DNA from: JAENVU01 sp046598395 | Lineage (GTDB): Bacteria; Actinomycetota; Acidimicrobiia; IMCC26256; JAENVU01 | DNA: 64,000 nucleotides | Reading direction: 5' to 3' | Assembly (NCBI GenBank): GCA_046598395.1 | Contig: JBKJIQ010000013.1 | Coordinates: forward strand, 62,001 to 126,000 | Part shown: piece by piece, positions 1 through 8,625 of the stretch | How the letters are laid out: each line of letters starts with the position of its first letter | Numbering within the stretch: position 1 is the first letter of the stretch | Made by a program: the position numbers and the translations under genes | The notes under the pieces: model-generated | Database searches by the model: none | Seen by the model: only the letters and a program-made list of their open reading frames with translations | What the model was told of the DNA's origin: nothing

Positions 1-708
1 CTCGGCGCCATGTTCGCGCACTCGCCGCTCGTGGCCGGGCGCCCGAGCGGTTGGCAATCGAGTCGGCTCGCGGTGTGGTCTGCGCTCGACCCCCGCCGGA
101 CATTGCCGGTGGCATCCAAGACGGACGCGCGCAACGCCTGGACCCGATATGCACTCGACGCGCCGGTGATGCTCATCCACACCGGCGACACCTGCGCCGT
201 CCCGGACGGCGGCCTCACGTTGCGATCATGGGTCGAGGGCGGACACCCACTCGGACATCCCGACGCGGACGACGTGGCGTACCACCTGACCACACTGTTC
301 CCCCCGATCCGTCCCCGGGGCTGGCTCGAACTCCGCATGATCGATGCCCTCCCGCATCCATGGAGCCAGGTGGCGGCCGCGATCGGAATCACCGCGCTTT
401 CGGATCCCGAACTCGGCGCGGCACTGGCACCGATCGTCAGCGGTTGCCGCGATCTCATGCTCACCGCCGCGTGGCATGGCGTCCACGATTCGACCATGGG
501 CGCAACCGCGTGCGCCGTCTTGGACGCAACCTTGCCCGCCCTGGAGTACGCCGGATACGACGACCCGGTGGTCGCAGCAACGCACGAGTTTGCGAACCGA
601 TACACCCGGCGGAGCCGCAGCCCGGCCGACGATCGGCTCGACGCATGGGCCGCGACCGGCGCGCTCGCGCCGGACGCGGAACCCGTCCCTGCGTCCTCCA
701 GCCGATGA
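1..708 (+). CDS. egtA: EgtA, glutamate-cysteine ligase of ergothioneine synthesis (5' truncated by window edge)
   Basis: C-terminal 235 codons of an EgtA-type glutamate-cysteine ligase, which makes gamma-glutamylcysteine, the sulfur donor for ergothioneine. The frame is open from base 1, so the true start lies upstream of the window; the internal ATG at 10 is not a credible start. Recognisable family features are a SPLVAGRPSGW segment near the left edge and RSWVEGGHP / RGWLELRMIDALP further on. The stop TGA at 706-708 overlaps the ATG of egtB (ATGA), implying translational coupling. Identity rests on family resemblance together with the directly following egtB, egtC and egtD. Confidence 0.88.
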   Translation, partial: LGAMFAHSPLVAGRPSGWQSSRLAVWSALDPRRTLPVASKTDARNAWTRYALDAPVMLIHTGDTCAVPDGGLTLRSWVEGGHPLGHPDADDVAYHLTTLFPPIRPRGWLELRMIDALPHPWSQVAAAIGITALSDPELGAALAPIVSGCRDLMLTAAWHGVHDSTMGATACAVLDATLPALEYAGYDDPVVAATHEFANRYTRRSRSPADDRLDAWAATGALAPDAEPVPASSSR

Positions 709-1985
709 GACCCCGTTCCGCGTCGGCCCTGACCGACGCGCGCGCCCGCACCCTGATGGTGCTGGAGGATCTCACCGACGCCGAACTCATTGGTCAACAT
801 TCCCCGCTCATGTCGCCGTTGGCGTGGGACCTCGCGCACATCGCGCACTTCGAGGAGCTCTGGCTGATCCGCGAACTCGGAATCGGCGACGCCACCAACC
901 CTCACTTCGATGACATCTACGACGCGTTTGCCCACCCACGTGCTGAGCGACCCACACTCGACCTCCTTGATCCCGAGGCCGCGCGAGCGTTCGGTGCCGC
1001 CGTACGCGAGCGCGTGTGGTGGTCCGAGGTCGCCCCCGATGCCGGCGAACGAGTCGGAGCGCTGGTCCGTGACGACTTCATCTACGGCATGGTGATCCGC
1101 CACGAACACCAGCACGTGGAGACGATGCTCGCGACTCTCCAACTCATGACCCACGGTGCACCGGCAGCGGCGGGCGATGGCCCCGGCCGTGAGGGCCCGC
1201 ATGATCTGGCCGGTCACGAGGTACTCATCCCCGCAGGTCCATTCGTGATGGGGACCGATACCGATCAGTGGGCCTACGACAACGAGCGTCCTGCGCACGC
1301 CGTGGACCTCCCGGCGTTCTTCATCGACCTCACGCCGGCCACGAACGCCGAGTACGCGCGTTTCGTGGATGCCGGTGGCTACGACGAGCCGCGTTGGTGG
1401 AGCGACGAGGGTTGGAAGTGGCGCCAAGCCGCCGATCTCACCAGTCCCGCTTTCTGGCTTCACGGCGACAACGGGTGGACGCGGCGACGGTTCGGACGTG
1501 TCGAGCCTCTCTCGGAATATGAACCGGTGCAGCACATCGGTTGGTACGAGGCCGACGCCTACGCGCGATGGGCCGGGAAGCGCCTCCCTACGGAAGCGGA
1601 ATGGGAGAAGGCCGCGAGTTGGGATCCGACGACCGGCGACGCCACCAAGCAATCGACATGTGAAGCCGCCGCGCTCTGGGGCGCGACCCAACGGTGGGCA
1701 CCCGACGACGTGGGCGCCCACCCGGGCGGCGCGTCGCCCTGGGGTGTCCTCGACATGGTCGGCGGCGTGTGGGAATGGACTGCCACTGATTTCGCGGGAT
1801 ACCCGGGATTCGAAAGTTTCCCCTACCCCGAATATTCCGAGGTGTTCTTCGGATCCGATTTCAAAGTGTTGCGCGGCGGATCATGGGCCACCCATCCGGT
1901 CACTGTGAGCACCACGTTCCGCAACTGGGACTACCCGATCCGGCGCCAGATCTTCAGCGGCGTGCGCTGCGCCCGGGACGCGTGA
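705..1985 (+). CDS. egtB: EgtB, ergothioneine sulfoxide synthase
   Basis: 426-aa non-heme iron sulfoxide synthase. It joins gamma-glutamylcysteine to hercynine using O2. The N-terminal DinB-like half carries the iron-binding HxxxHxE signature at H133, H137 and E139 (HEHQHVE), plus LAHIAHFEE near residue 46. The C-terminal half (about residues 165-425) is an FGE-sulfatase-type domain with GGVWEWT and VLRGGSWATHP. Length fits the EgtB family. The ATG at 705 is chosen because it overlaps the egtA stop and starts directly at the conserved N-terminus; the frame is open upstream but that extension is arginine-rich antisense-like sequence. Second gene of egtABCD. Confidence 0.95.
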   Translation: MRPRSASALTDARARTLMVLEDLTDAELIGQHSPLMSPLAWDLAHIAHFEELWLIRELGIGDATNPHFDDIYDAFAHPRAERPTLDLLDPEAARAFGAAVRERVWWSEVAPDAGERVGALVRDDFIYGMVIRHEHQHVETMLATLQLMTHGAPAAAGDGPGREGPHDLAGHEVLIPAGPFVMGTDTDQWAYDNERPAHAVDLPAFFIDLTPATNAEYARFVDAGGYDEPRWWSDEGWKWRQAADLTSPAFWLHGDNGWTRRRFGRVEPLSEYEPVQHIGWYEADAYARWAGKRLPTEAEWEKAASWDPTTGDATKQSTCEAAALWGATQRWAPDDVGAHPGGASPWGVLDMVGGVWEWTATDFAGYPGFESFPYPEYSEVFFGSDFKVLRGGSWATHPVTVSTTFRNWDYPIRRQIFSGVRCARDA

Positions 1986-1992
1986 TCGCCTG

Positions 1993-2736
1993 ATGTGTCG
2001 CCACCTCGCGTACGTCGGACCGCCGCTGGCAATCGATGATCTGCTATTCAACGCGCCGCACGCGCTCTGCCATCAAGGGTGCGCGCCACGCGAGATGGTG
2101 GTGGCCAAGGACAACCCCGACGGGTGGGGAGTGGCGTGGTGGGATCCCGACGCCGCGGAACCCCACCACTACCGCGCCACCGCGCCCATGTGGGACGACG
2201 ACGGTTTCGTGAGCGGCGCGCAGCGTGCGACCACGGTGTTGGGAGCGGTCCGCAAGGCGTCGCCCAACACCACGTTGGAATGCGTAAACAACGCGCCATT
2301 CGTGGCGGCATCGCGGCTCGGCGCGCTGGCGTTCTCGCTCAACGGCCATGTGTTCCATCCCTCGTGTGCGGCGCGAGTACGGGATGCAGTACCGCCGGAG
2401 GTCTCGATCGTCGGCAATACCGATTCGGAGGCGGTGTTCGCAATCATCCGAGCCGCTATCGCGGCCGGGTCGGGGGCGGCCGCGGCCGTCGCCGCCGCCC
2501 ATCACGCGATCGCGCCGAGTCACGATGTCTATGTGAACTTGCTCCTCGTGACTCGTGATGAGATCGTGGCGACCACCTGGCAGCACACGCTCTACGTCCG
2601 CCCTGTCGACGGCGCCACCACGGTCTCATCCGAGGCGCTCGACTCGGCGCCGGGCTGGGTGCGCGTCCCGGACGCGAGTCTCCTCGTCGCATGCCGCGAC
2701 CGCATCACGACCACCCCGTTGGAAGGATTGCGATGA
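1993..2736 (+). CDS. egtC: EgtC, gamma-glutamyl-hercynylcysteine sulfoxide hydrolase
   Basis: 247-aa class II glutamine-amidotransferase-fold hydrolase that removes the glutamyl group from the EgtB product. The protein begins MCRHLAYVG; Cys2 becomes the N-terminal nucleophile after Met removal, as expected for Ntn hydrolases. Further family features are DNPDGWGVAWW near residue 38 and a SLNGHVF segment near 113. It starts 7 nt after egtB and its stop overlaps the egtD start (ATGA at 2733-2736). Together with egtA, egtB and egtD this is a standard actinobacterial ergothioneine operon. Confidence 0.94.
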   Translation: MCRHLAYVGPPLAIDDLLFNAPHALCHQGCAPREMVVAKDNPDGWGVAWWDPDAAEPHHYRATAPMWDDDGFVSGAQRATTVLGAVRKASPNTTLECVNNAPFVAASRLGALAFSLNGHVFHPSCAARVRDAVPPEVSIVGNTDSEAVFAIIRAAIAAGSGAAAAVAAAHHAIAPSHDVYVNLLLVTRDEIVATTWQHTLYVRPVDGATTVSSEALDSAPGWVRVPDASLLVACRDRITTTPLEGLR

Positions 2737-3710
2737 CCGCCGAAACGCTGCGCGTCGACACCTACCTCACTCCCGGAGATCTCGGAGCCGCGCTGCGCAC
2801 CGACGCGCGCCGCGGTCTGACGGCCACCCCCAAAGATCTGCCCCCGAAGTATTTCTACGACGATGCCGGATCCGACCTCTTCGATCAGATCACGCGGCTG
2901 GCCGAGTACTACCCGACCCGTACCGAGCGTTCGATCCTCGTTGAACACGCGGCCGAGATCGTGACCACGAGCGGTGCCGACACGCTGGTGGAACTCGGAT
3001 CAGGCACGTCAGAGAAGACGCGGATCTTGCTCGACGCGTTCCACGGCGCGAACTCGTTGCAGACGTTCGTGCCCTTCGACGTCTCGGAGGCGACCCTGCG
3101 GGACGCGGCGCGTGCCATAGCCGCGGAGTATCCCGGGGTTGCGGTGCACGCGGTCGTGGGCGATTTCGAGCGCCACCTCCTGCAGATCCCGGCCAATGGA
3201 CACCGGATGGTCGCGTTTCTCGGCGGAACGATCGGCAACTTCGCACCGGCAGCGCGAGGCACGTTCCTCGCCGCCTTGGCCGCCACGTTGCGGACGGGCG
3301 AAACCCTGCTCCTGGGTACCGACCTTGTCAAGGATCCGGATCGGCTCGTGCGAGCGTACGACGATGTCGCGGGCGTCACGGCGGCGTTCAACAAGAACGT
3401 GCTGCGCGTCTTGAACCGAGAACTCGCTGCGGCGTTCGACCCCGAAGACTTCGACCACGTCGCGGTATGGAGCGCAACTGACGAATGGATCGAGATGCGC
3501 CTGCGGGCACGCCGTGCGCTCTCGGTACCCGTCCCCGAACTCGAGCTCGACGTGACGTTCGCGGCGGGCGAAGAGATGCGCACCGAGATCAGTTCCAAGT
3601 TTCGACGGGACCGGGTGGAGGACGAACTCACCACCGCCGGCTTCGACCTCGTCGAATGGTGGACCGACCCGGCCGGCGATTTCGCCCTTTCGCTCGCCCG
3701 GCGTAGCTGA
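2733..3710 (+). CDS. egtD: EgtD, histidine N-alpha-methyltransferase
   Basis: 325-aa SAM-dependent methyltransferase that trimethylates histidine to hercynine, the first committed step of ergothioneine synthesis. The N-terminal PKYFYDDAGSDLFDQIT stretch and the SAM-binding loop VELGSGTSEKTR (about residues 81-92) are typical of EgtD, as is FLGGTIGNF near residue 163. Length matches the family (about 320 aa). The ATG at 2733 overlaps the egtC stop; an upstream in-frame ATG at 2691 lies inside egtC and would add unrelated residues. Last gene of the operon; no EgtE-like PLP C-S lyase follows, so that step must be encoded elsewhere or supplied by a general lyase. Confidence 0.95.
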   Translation: MTAETLRVDTYLTPGDLGAALRTDARRGLTATPKDLPPKYFYDDAGSDLFDQITRLAEYYPTRTERSILVEHAAEIVTTSGADTLVELGSGTSEKTRILLDAFHGANSLQTFVPFDVSEATLRDAARAIAAEYPGVAVHAVVGDFERHLLQIPANGHRMVAFLGGTIGNFAPAARGTFLAALAATLRTGETLLLGTDLVKDPDRLVRAYDDVAGVTAAFNKNVLRVLNRELAAAFDPEDFDHVAVWSATDEWIEMRLRARRALSVPVPELELDVTFAAGEEMRTEISSKFRRDRVEDELTTAGFDLVEWWTDPAGDFALSLARRS

Positions 3711-3716
3711 TCCCGT

Positions 3717-4418
3717 TCAGACTCGCACGCCTCGCCCCCGCGACAGCACGACGTCGGTCTTTGCGATGCGGTCGTGAATCCCTTGCCGGGACGATCCCAG
3801 AATCGGCGCATACACGAGCACGGTCCAACCGAAGCTGAGCAGAGCCCCGACGTCACCGAACTGCATCAACACCGGATCAAGAATCACCAGCAGTCCCCAA
3901 CGAACCACCGCCACCCGCCATCCCGGCGGAGCGACCCCATCGATGCGCTGAACTCGAGTTCCGACAACCAGTTTTCCCACTGAGCGACCCCACCGCGCGG
4001 TCGGAACCACCCAATACCCAACCGAAAGCGCGTAGAAGATCACCTTCTGCGGCCACATCCCCGGGCCCAGTTTCCAGAGCAACATAAACATGGGAGCGGA
4101 AACGAGATAGTCGACAACGAAGCCGAAGAACCGCCGACCGGGGCTGGCGAGCACCATCTCGCCACCTCGGCCACCCCGCTGCGGTGAACCCGATGCGATC
4201 CGACCCTCACCCCTGGCGGGCTCCTCGAGTTCGACCTCTACGAAGTCAACCAGTTGATCTACCTGGTCCTGCAAGGCCCTTCCAACCACAAGCACGGCAC
4301 CGGCCTCCCAAGCTGCCGGTATCTCCGCGAGTCGTAGCTGGAGATCCAGACCGTGGCGCCGGTCATCCGACCAGTCGGGAAGGTAGTACTCGAGCAGCAC
4401 GTGATCGGCGGGTTCCAC
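3717..4418 (-). CDS. RDD-family membrane protein with DUF2007-like N-terminal domain
   Basis: 233 aa with a GTG start. The C-terminal part (from about residue 88, SPGRRFFGFVVDYLVS) is an RDD domain with several membrane segments, the conserved GRSVGKLVVGTRV motif and GIHDRIAKTDVV at the end. RDD proteins are integral membrane proteins of mostly unknown function. The first roughly 65 residues (LLEYYLPDWSDD, then IPAAWEAGAVLVVGR) resemble the small alpha/beta domain of DUF2007-type proteins, which would face the cytoplasm. An alternative shorter start near residue 87 would remove this domain, but the region reads as coding on this strand. Convergent with egtD, 6 nt apart. Confidence 0.75.
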   Translation of the reverse strand: MEPADHVLLEYYLPDWSDDRRHGLDLQLRLAEIPAAWEAGAVLVVGRALQDQVDQLVDFVEVELEEPARGEGRIASGSPQRGGRGGEMVLASPGRRFFGFVVDYLVSAPMFMLLWKLGPGMWPQKVIFYALSVGYWVVPTARWGRSVGKLVVGTRVQRIDGVAPPGWRVAVVRWGLLVILDPVLMQFGDVGALLSFGWTVLVYAPILGSSRQGIHDRIAKTDVVLSRGRGVRV

Positions 4419-4516
4419 CCCGAAGCGTTCAGGCGGCGAGGCCGCGGGCGATCCAGTCGGGACGATGGCCTGCGTCGATCACCCCGAGTCGGGCCCGGTT
4501 GGACATCACGGTTCGC

Positions 4517-4789
4517 ATGCTCGACGCGGGCGTGAGCATCGACATCAGCGGTCGCGCCGGTGAACTCATCCGGCGCCGCATGGCAAAGGCCGCCGATGAC
4601 CTCGTCGCGCTGTTCGAATCGGAAACCGGCCGATCATTCGCCGGCGATGGTCGCCCCGATGAAGTGGCGGCCGCACTCGAGGTGCTGCGACCCATTGCCC
4701 AGGACGCGGCGCAGCTCATCCTGGCCCAAGAACTCGAACGCTCTCTCAGATCCCTCGCCACCCGCGGCCAACGCTCCAAACGCCACTGA
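4517..4789 (+). CDS. Small hypothetical protein, helical
   Basis: 90-aa protein with no family I recognise. It is charged and predicted mostly alpha-helical (RRRMAKAADDLVALFE; AAQLILAQELERSL), with no signal peptide or membrane segment. The ATG at 4517 is the first Met next to sequence that looks coding; an in-frame TTG at 4499 would add six residues (LDITVR). No clear ribosome binding site precedes either. It is divergent from the RDD gene. The longer upstream open frame is arginine/proline-rich and lies antisense to the RDD gene, so I do not count it. Existence is likely but not certain. Confidence 0.5.
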   Translation: MLDAGVSIDISGRAGELIRRRMAKAADDLVALFESETGRSFAGDGRPDEVAAALEVLRPIAQDAAQLILAQELERSLRSLATRGQRSKRH

Positions 4790-4902
4790 CCCCCAGCACG
4801 ACTTTGGCGCAGAACCAATGCCCCAGCCATGAAAAGTGCAGCAAAGTCTGGTGGTTCCACGAACCGTGCAATGCGACTCGCCCCAAAATCCCTGGCTGCG
4901 GC

Positions 4903-4908
4903 TACCTT
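4903..4908 (+). promoter_or_regulatory. -10 box (TACCTT) of leaderless metalloprotease mRNA
   Basis: TACCTT lies exactly 6 nt before the GTG at 4915, and no ribosome binding site is present, so transcription probably starts at or next to the start codon. No good -35 is visible. Inference from spacing only. Confidence 0.4.
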
Positions 4909-4914
4909 CACGGC

Positions 4915-5916
4915 GTGCGTCGGTCTTCGACTTTCACCTTGGCGCGCGCCACCGGTCTGACCCTCGCACTCTTCCTCGGAGTCGCGTGCGGATCTCACGC
5001 CGCCCCGCCTCGAGCGGCAAAATCCACGTCCACCGGTGACCTTGCGGCCAATCGAACAGCGGACGCGAATCGCACCGAAGTTGCCGGCAAACGCCTTGCT
5101 CGCACCGACACGATCGCCGTCACCCCGTTCGAACGCCAGGCTTTTCTGGAGATCACCCTCCGTTCTGCCGGGGCGGAACCGGACCGAAATCCAGTGCTCG
5201 CACGGTGGACCCGCAGCCCTCAGGTCGGGTTCACCGGCGACCCGACCGCCCAGGACCTTCGCCGCATTGTGGAGGCCGCGCAGCGGTGGAGCCTGATGAC
5301 CGGGCTCACCATCACCGTCAGCCCCGGGCCTGGCGATATAGAGCTCAACTTCGTTCCCCGGGCGAAGTTCGCCAGTGTCATGCAGACCGAACCGGTCGAC
5401 CCGACGGCGGTCGGTCTCACCCGCGTCACGTTCGCACCCAACCGTCGCGGCATCATCGACGGTGCGATCGTCGTCATCGCCGATGACGACATCCAGGTTG
5501 GACGCAACCGCACGATCACCCACGAGATCGGCCATGCCCTCGGTCTCCAGCACTCGACATGTGGGTCAAGCGTGATGGACGGCTCCTCCGACGGCGAACG
5601 GTCGGTGCGCTGGTCGCCGAGCGCACTCGACGCGCGGATGGCGTCGCTGCTCTACGACGCGCGGCTCGTTGCCGGCGCCGACGCCGCAACGGTCCGCCAA
5701 ACCGTGCTCGCTACTGCCACCGATGGCATCACGTGCGCCCCCGTTGATCTGGAACTCGTGAAGGCAGCCGGAACCGGTCGGCACTACCTCTGTGCCCGTG
5801 GCCCCGAGGCCCTTCGCCCCTGCACGGCCAACCTCGACCGTGAGCCGAAGCTCCCGATCGGAGACCCCGATGTCTGGACCGATGGTGCCTCGCTCACCAG
5901 CCATCCACCCCGCTAA
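4915..5916 (+). CDS. Secreted metzincin-like zinc metalloprotease
   Basis: 333 aa. The N-terminus has a basic segment, a hydrophobic stretch (LTLALFLGVAC) and a possible but poor lipobox ending at Cys (GVAC), so it is exported and perhaps lipid-anchored. The mature part carries the metzincin zinc motif HEIGHALGLQH (H203, E204, H207, H213) followed by SSVMDG at about 218-223, in the place of the Met-turn. This layout is that of matrixin-like peptidases; substrate unknown. The GTG at 4915 is preferred because it places the signal peptide at the N-terminus and follows a -10 box; longer open reading upstream adds a Cys-rich non-signal stretch. Genes on either side are unrelated. Confidence 0.75.
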   Translation: MRRSSTFTLARATGLTLALFLGVACGSHAAPPRAAKSTSTGDLAANRTADANRTEVAGKRLARTDTIAVTPFERQAFLEITLRSAGAEPDRNPVLARWTRSPQVGFTGDPTAQDLRRIVEAAQRWSLMTGLTITVSPGPGDIELNFVPRAKFASVMQTEPVDPTAVGLTRVTFAPNRRGIIDGAIVVIADDDIQVGRNRTITHEIGHALGLQHSTCGSSVMDGSSDGERSVRWSPSALDARMASLLYDARLVAGADAATVRQTVLATATDGITCAPVDLELVKAAGTGRHYLCARGPEALRPCTANLDREPKLPIGDPDVWTDGASLTSHPPR

Positions 5917-5942
5917 TTGCTCTAGATTCCAGGCCCCCCGAG

Positions 5943-5962
5943 TTTCCACTACGGACGTAGTG
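5943..5962. promoter_or_regulatory. Palindromic operator upstream of sufC-sufS-sufU
   Basis: TTTCCACTACG followed by GACG and TAGT (5943-5961). Inside it, CACTACG-GA-CGTAGTG (5947-5962) is a perfect 7-bp inverted repeat. The same 19-bp layout, 16 of 19 bases identical, precedes sufB at 15046-15064. It sits 9 nt from the ATG of sufC with no ribosome binding site between, so it probably overlaps the promoter. Likely the site of an iron-sulfur responsive repressor; the regulator is not in this window. Confidence 0.6.
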
Positions 5963-5970
5963 CTATTACA

Positions 5971-6744
5971 ATGAGTGCCGTGACGACTCCGAACGAACCT
6001 GCCCTCGAGATCGAGGATCTTCACGTGGAGGCCGACGGCCACCCCATTTTGCGAGGCCTGACCCTGAGCGTTGATCCCGGCCAGATCCACGCGCTGATGG
6101 GCCCGAATGGATCCGGTAAATCAACCCTCGCCAACACCCTGCTCGCGAACCCGGCCTACACCGTCACTCGAGGTCGCATTCGCTTCCTCGGCGAGGACAT
6201 CACCGACCTCCCGACCGACGCCCGAGCGGCGCGCGGCCTCTTCCTCGGATTTCAACACCCCGAGACGGTGTCGGGAGTGAGCGTGCTCAACTTCTTGCGC
6301 CAAGCACTCGCGGTGCGCAAAGGGATCGCCGATCTCTCGATTCTCGAAGTCCGCATGTCGATGATGGACTGGACCAAGCGCCTCGGCATGGACGACCGTT
6401 TCACTCAGCGCTACCTGAACGAAGGCTTCTCCGGCGGCGAGCGCAAACGCAACGAGATCCTCCAGATGGCCCTGATGGAGCCTGAGTTCGCAGTGCTCGA
6501 TGAGACCGACTCCGGCCTCGACATCGATGCCCTCAAAGCCGTGGCCGACGGCGTGAACATCGTGCGCTCGGCTCGCCCCGAGATGGGCATCCTGCTCATC
6601 ACCCACTACCGGCGAATCCTCGATCACCTCACCCCGGACGTCGTACATATCCTGCTCGACGGTCGCATTGTCTCCTCCGGTGGTCTCGAGCTCGCCGGTC
6701 GGCTCGAAGCCGAGGGTTTCGACAGCTTCCGAGACGCGGCCTAG
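5971..6744 (+). CDS. sufC: SufC-type Fe-S assembly ATPase (first copy, with sufSU)
   Basis: 257-aa ABC ATPase of the SufC family, which energises the SufBC2D scaffold. Walker A GPNGSGKST at residues 44-52, SufC-type signature FSGGERKRNE near 150, Walker B FAVLDETDSGLD near 172, and H-loop ITHY. No membrane domain, as expected. It lies 9 nt upstream of sufS and starts a sufC-sufS-sufU unit. A second, clearly diverged SufC is encoded with sufB and sufD on the other strand (11107-11883). Which copy partners SufBD cannot be told from sequence alone. No Shine-Dalgarno precedes the ATG, so the mRNA may be leaderless. Confidence 0.9.
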   Translation: MSAVTTPNEPALEIEDLHVEADGHPILRGLTLSVDPGQIHALMGPNGSGKSTLANTLLANPAYTVTRGRIRFLGEDITDLPTDARAARGLFLGFQHPETVSGVSVLNFLRQALAVRKGIADLSILEVRMSMMDWTKRLGMDDRFTQRYLNEGFSGGERKRNEILQMALMEPEFAVLDETDSGLDIDALKAVADGVNIVRSARPEMGILLITHYRRILDHLTPDVVHILLDGRIVSSGGLELAGRLEAEGFDSFRDAA

Positions 6745-6753
6745 GCGGAGCGG

Positions 6754-8016
6754 ATGAGCGTCGACCCCACCACCCTCAACCCCACCACCCTGGACGTCCC
6801 CCGCATCCGCGAGGATTTCCCGCTCCTCCATCAAGCGCGCAACGGCCACCGTCTCGTCTATCTCGACAGCGCGTCCAGCGCTCAGAAGCCGCGCTCCGTC
6901 ATGCAGGCGATGGACGATCTGATGGAGCACACCTACGCGAACGTCCACCGTGGTGTGTACGAGATCGCCGAGCGGACCACCGCGAGCTTCGAAGCCGCTC
7001 GCACCAGGGTCGCGCGGTTCATCGGCGCTCGGGAAGCCGCAGAGCTGATCTTTACCCGCAATGTCACCGAGGCCATCAACCTCGTGGCGTACTCATGGGG
7101 TCGCGCCAATCTCAAAGAGGGCGACGTCGTCGTACTCACCGAGATGGAGCACCACGCCAACATCGTTCCGTGGCAGATGCTGGCCACCGAACGCGGCATC
7201 GAGCTGCGCTGGATCCCCCTCACGCCCGAATATCGGCTCGACCTCACCCACCTCGACGAGTTGCTCCGCGGCGCCAAGCTGCTCGCCGTGACGGCGATGT
7301 CGAACGTGCTCGGGACGGTCAACGACATCCCGTTGCTCGTGGCGGCGGCGCACGAAGCCGGCGCGCTCATCCTCGTTGACGCAGCCCAGGCCGCACCCCA
7401 TCTCCCCATCGATGTGCACGCCTGGGGCGCGGACTTCGTGGGGATCACGGCCCACAAGATGCTCGGACCGTCCGGGATCGGAGCGCTCTGGGCGCGGCGG
7501 GAGATCCTCGAAGCGATGCCGCCCTTCCTCGGCGGCGGCGAGATGATCCGCGATGTTCGCAAGGAGGGGTTCACCACCAACGAACTGCCATGGAAGTTCG
7601 AGGCCGGCACCCCCGCGATCACCGAAGCGATCGGTTGGGGTGCCGCCATCGAGTACCTCGAACGTATCGGTATGGACGCAATCCACCGCCACGAGGTCGC
7701 GATCACGCGGTACGCGCTCCACGCGCTCGAGCAGCGTTTCGAGGATCGCATCACGATCTACGGACCTGCCGATACCGGCCACCGCGGCGGCGTGATTTCG
7801 TTTCTCTTCCCCGAGATCCACGCCCACGATGTTTCCCAGGTCCTCGACGAAGACGCCATCTGCGTGCGGGCGGGACATCACTGCGCCAAACCACTCATGC
7901 GGGTACTCGGCATTCCCGCTACGAGCCGGGCATCGTTCTACCTGTACAACGACACCGACGACGTCGACGCACTGGTCGACGGTCTGGTAAAAGCCGAGAA
8001 GTTCTTCAGTCTCTGA
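6754..8016 (+). CDS. sufS: SufS cysteine desulfurase
   Basis: 420-aa PLP-dependent group II cysteine desulfurase that takes sulfur from cysteine to build Fe-S clusters. The PLP Schiff-base lysine is K235 (ITAHKMLGPSG) and the catalytic persulfide cysteine is C377 (RAGHHCAKP). The N-terminal YLDSASSAQKP and the TEMEHHANIVPWQ segment are typical. The first 15 residues are a Thr/Pro-rich extension. It is followed 25 nt later by sufU, its usual zinc-dependent sulfur acceptor in Gram-positive bacteria. Confidence 0.95.
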   Translation: MSVDPTTLNPTTLDVPRIREDFPLLHQARNGHRLVYLDSASSAQKPRSVMQAMDDLMEHTYANVHRGVYEIAERTTASFEAARTRVARFIGAREAAELIFTRNVTEAINLVAYSWGRANLKEGDVVVLTEMEHHANIVPWQMLATERGIELRWIPLTPEYRLDLTHLDELLRGAKLLAVTAMSNVLGTVNDIPLLVAAAHEAGALILVDAAQAAPHLPIDVHAWGADFVGITAHKMLGPSGIGALWARREILEAMPPFLGGGEMIRDVRKEGFTTNELPWKFEAGTPAITEAIGWGAAIEYLERIGMDAIHRHEVAITRYALHALEQRFEDRITIYGPADTGHRGGVISFLFPEIHAHDVSQVLDEDAICVRAGHHCAKPLMRVLGIPATSRASFYLYNDTDDVDALVDGLVKAEKFFSL

Positions 8017-8041
8017 TGGACCCAACCTAGGATCGATAGCA

Positions 8042-8524
8042 ATGGCCGGACTCGAAGACCTCTACCGCGAGATCATCCTCGACCACTACCGCGCGCCGCG
8101 TAATCGCGGGGAACTCCCCGTTCCTCCCGCGCATCGCGTCGAAGGGTTCAACCCGCTCTGCGGTGACGAGGTCGTGCTGTTCCTCGACGTCACCGATGGC
8201 GTCGTGGCCGACGTGAAGATCGCCGGCCAGGGCTGCTCGATCAGCCAGGCCTCCACCTCCATGATGAGCGCGGCGGTGAAGGGCAAGCCGGTTGCCGAGG
8301 CTCGCACGATCATCCGCGCGTTCAAAGCGCTGATGAGCATCCACGAGTCGAAGCTCGGCGGCGACGCCGATGACGTCGATGCTGCGGCCGACGAACTCGC
8401 AGGCGTGCGCCTCGGCGACCTCGAGGCACTCCAAGGTGTGGTGAAGTTTCCGGTCCGCATCAAGTGCGCAACGCTGTCCTGGAACACGCTCACTCAAGGA
8501 CTGGACGAGATAGCCGATCAGTGA
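8042..8524 (+). CDS. sufU: SufU, zinc-dependent sulfurtransferase partner of SufS
   Basis: 160-aa IscU-like protein of the SufU branch. The metal ligands are all present: C40 and D42 (NPLCGDE), C65 (GQGCSIS) and C142 (IKCATLSW). SufU-type proteins carry the insertion between the second and third cysteines seen here at about residues 100-125. In Gram-positive Suf systems SufU binds zinc and accepts the persulfide from SufS by ligand exchange. It closes the sufC-sufS-sufU unit. Confidence 0.94.
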   Translation: MAGLEDLYREIILDHYRAPRNRGELPVPPAHRVEGFNPLCGDEVVLFLDVTDGVVADVKIAGQGCSISQASTSMMSAAVKGKPVAEARTIIRAFKALMSIHESKLGGDADDVDAAADELAGVRLGDLEALQGVVKFPVRIKCATLSWNTLTQGLDEIADQ

Positions 8525-8595
8525 GTCGTACGAGTCATCCACGCAAAATCTATGGAGAAATGAAGAACCGACCATATTGGGGAGCGTCCGCCGAG

Positions 8596-8601
8596 TACGA
8601 T
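8596..8601 (+). promoter_or_regulatory. Candidate -10 box (TACGAT) of the small gene at 8626
   Basis: TACGAT, 24 nt before the ATG at 8626, in the 101-bp gap after sufU. A good ribosome binding site (GAAGGGAG) follows. No convincing -35. Confidence 0.35.
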
Positions 8602-8625
8602 TAGAAGTCCAACGAAGGGAGCGGC

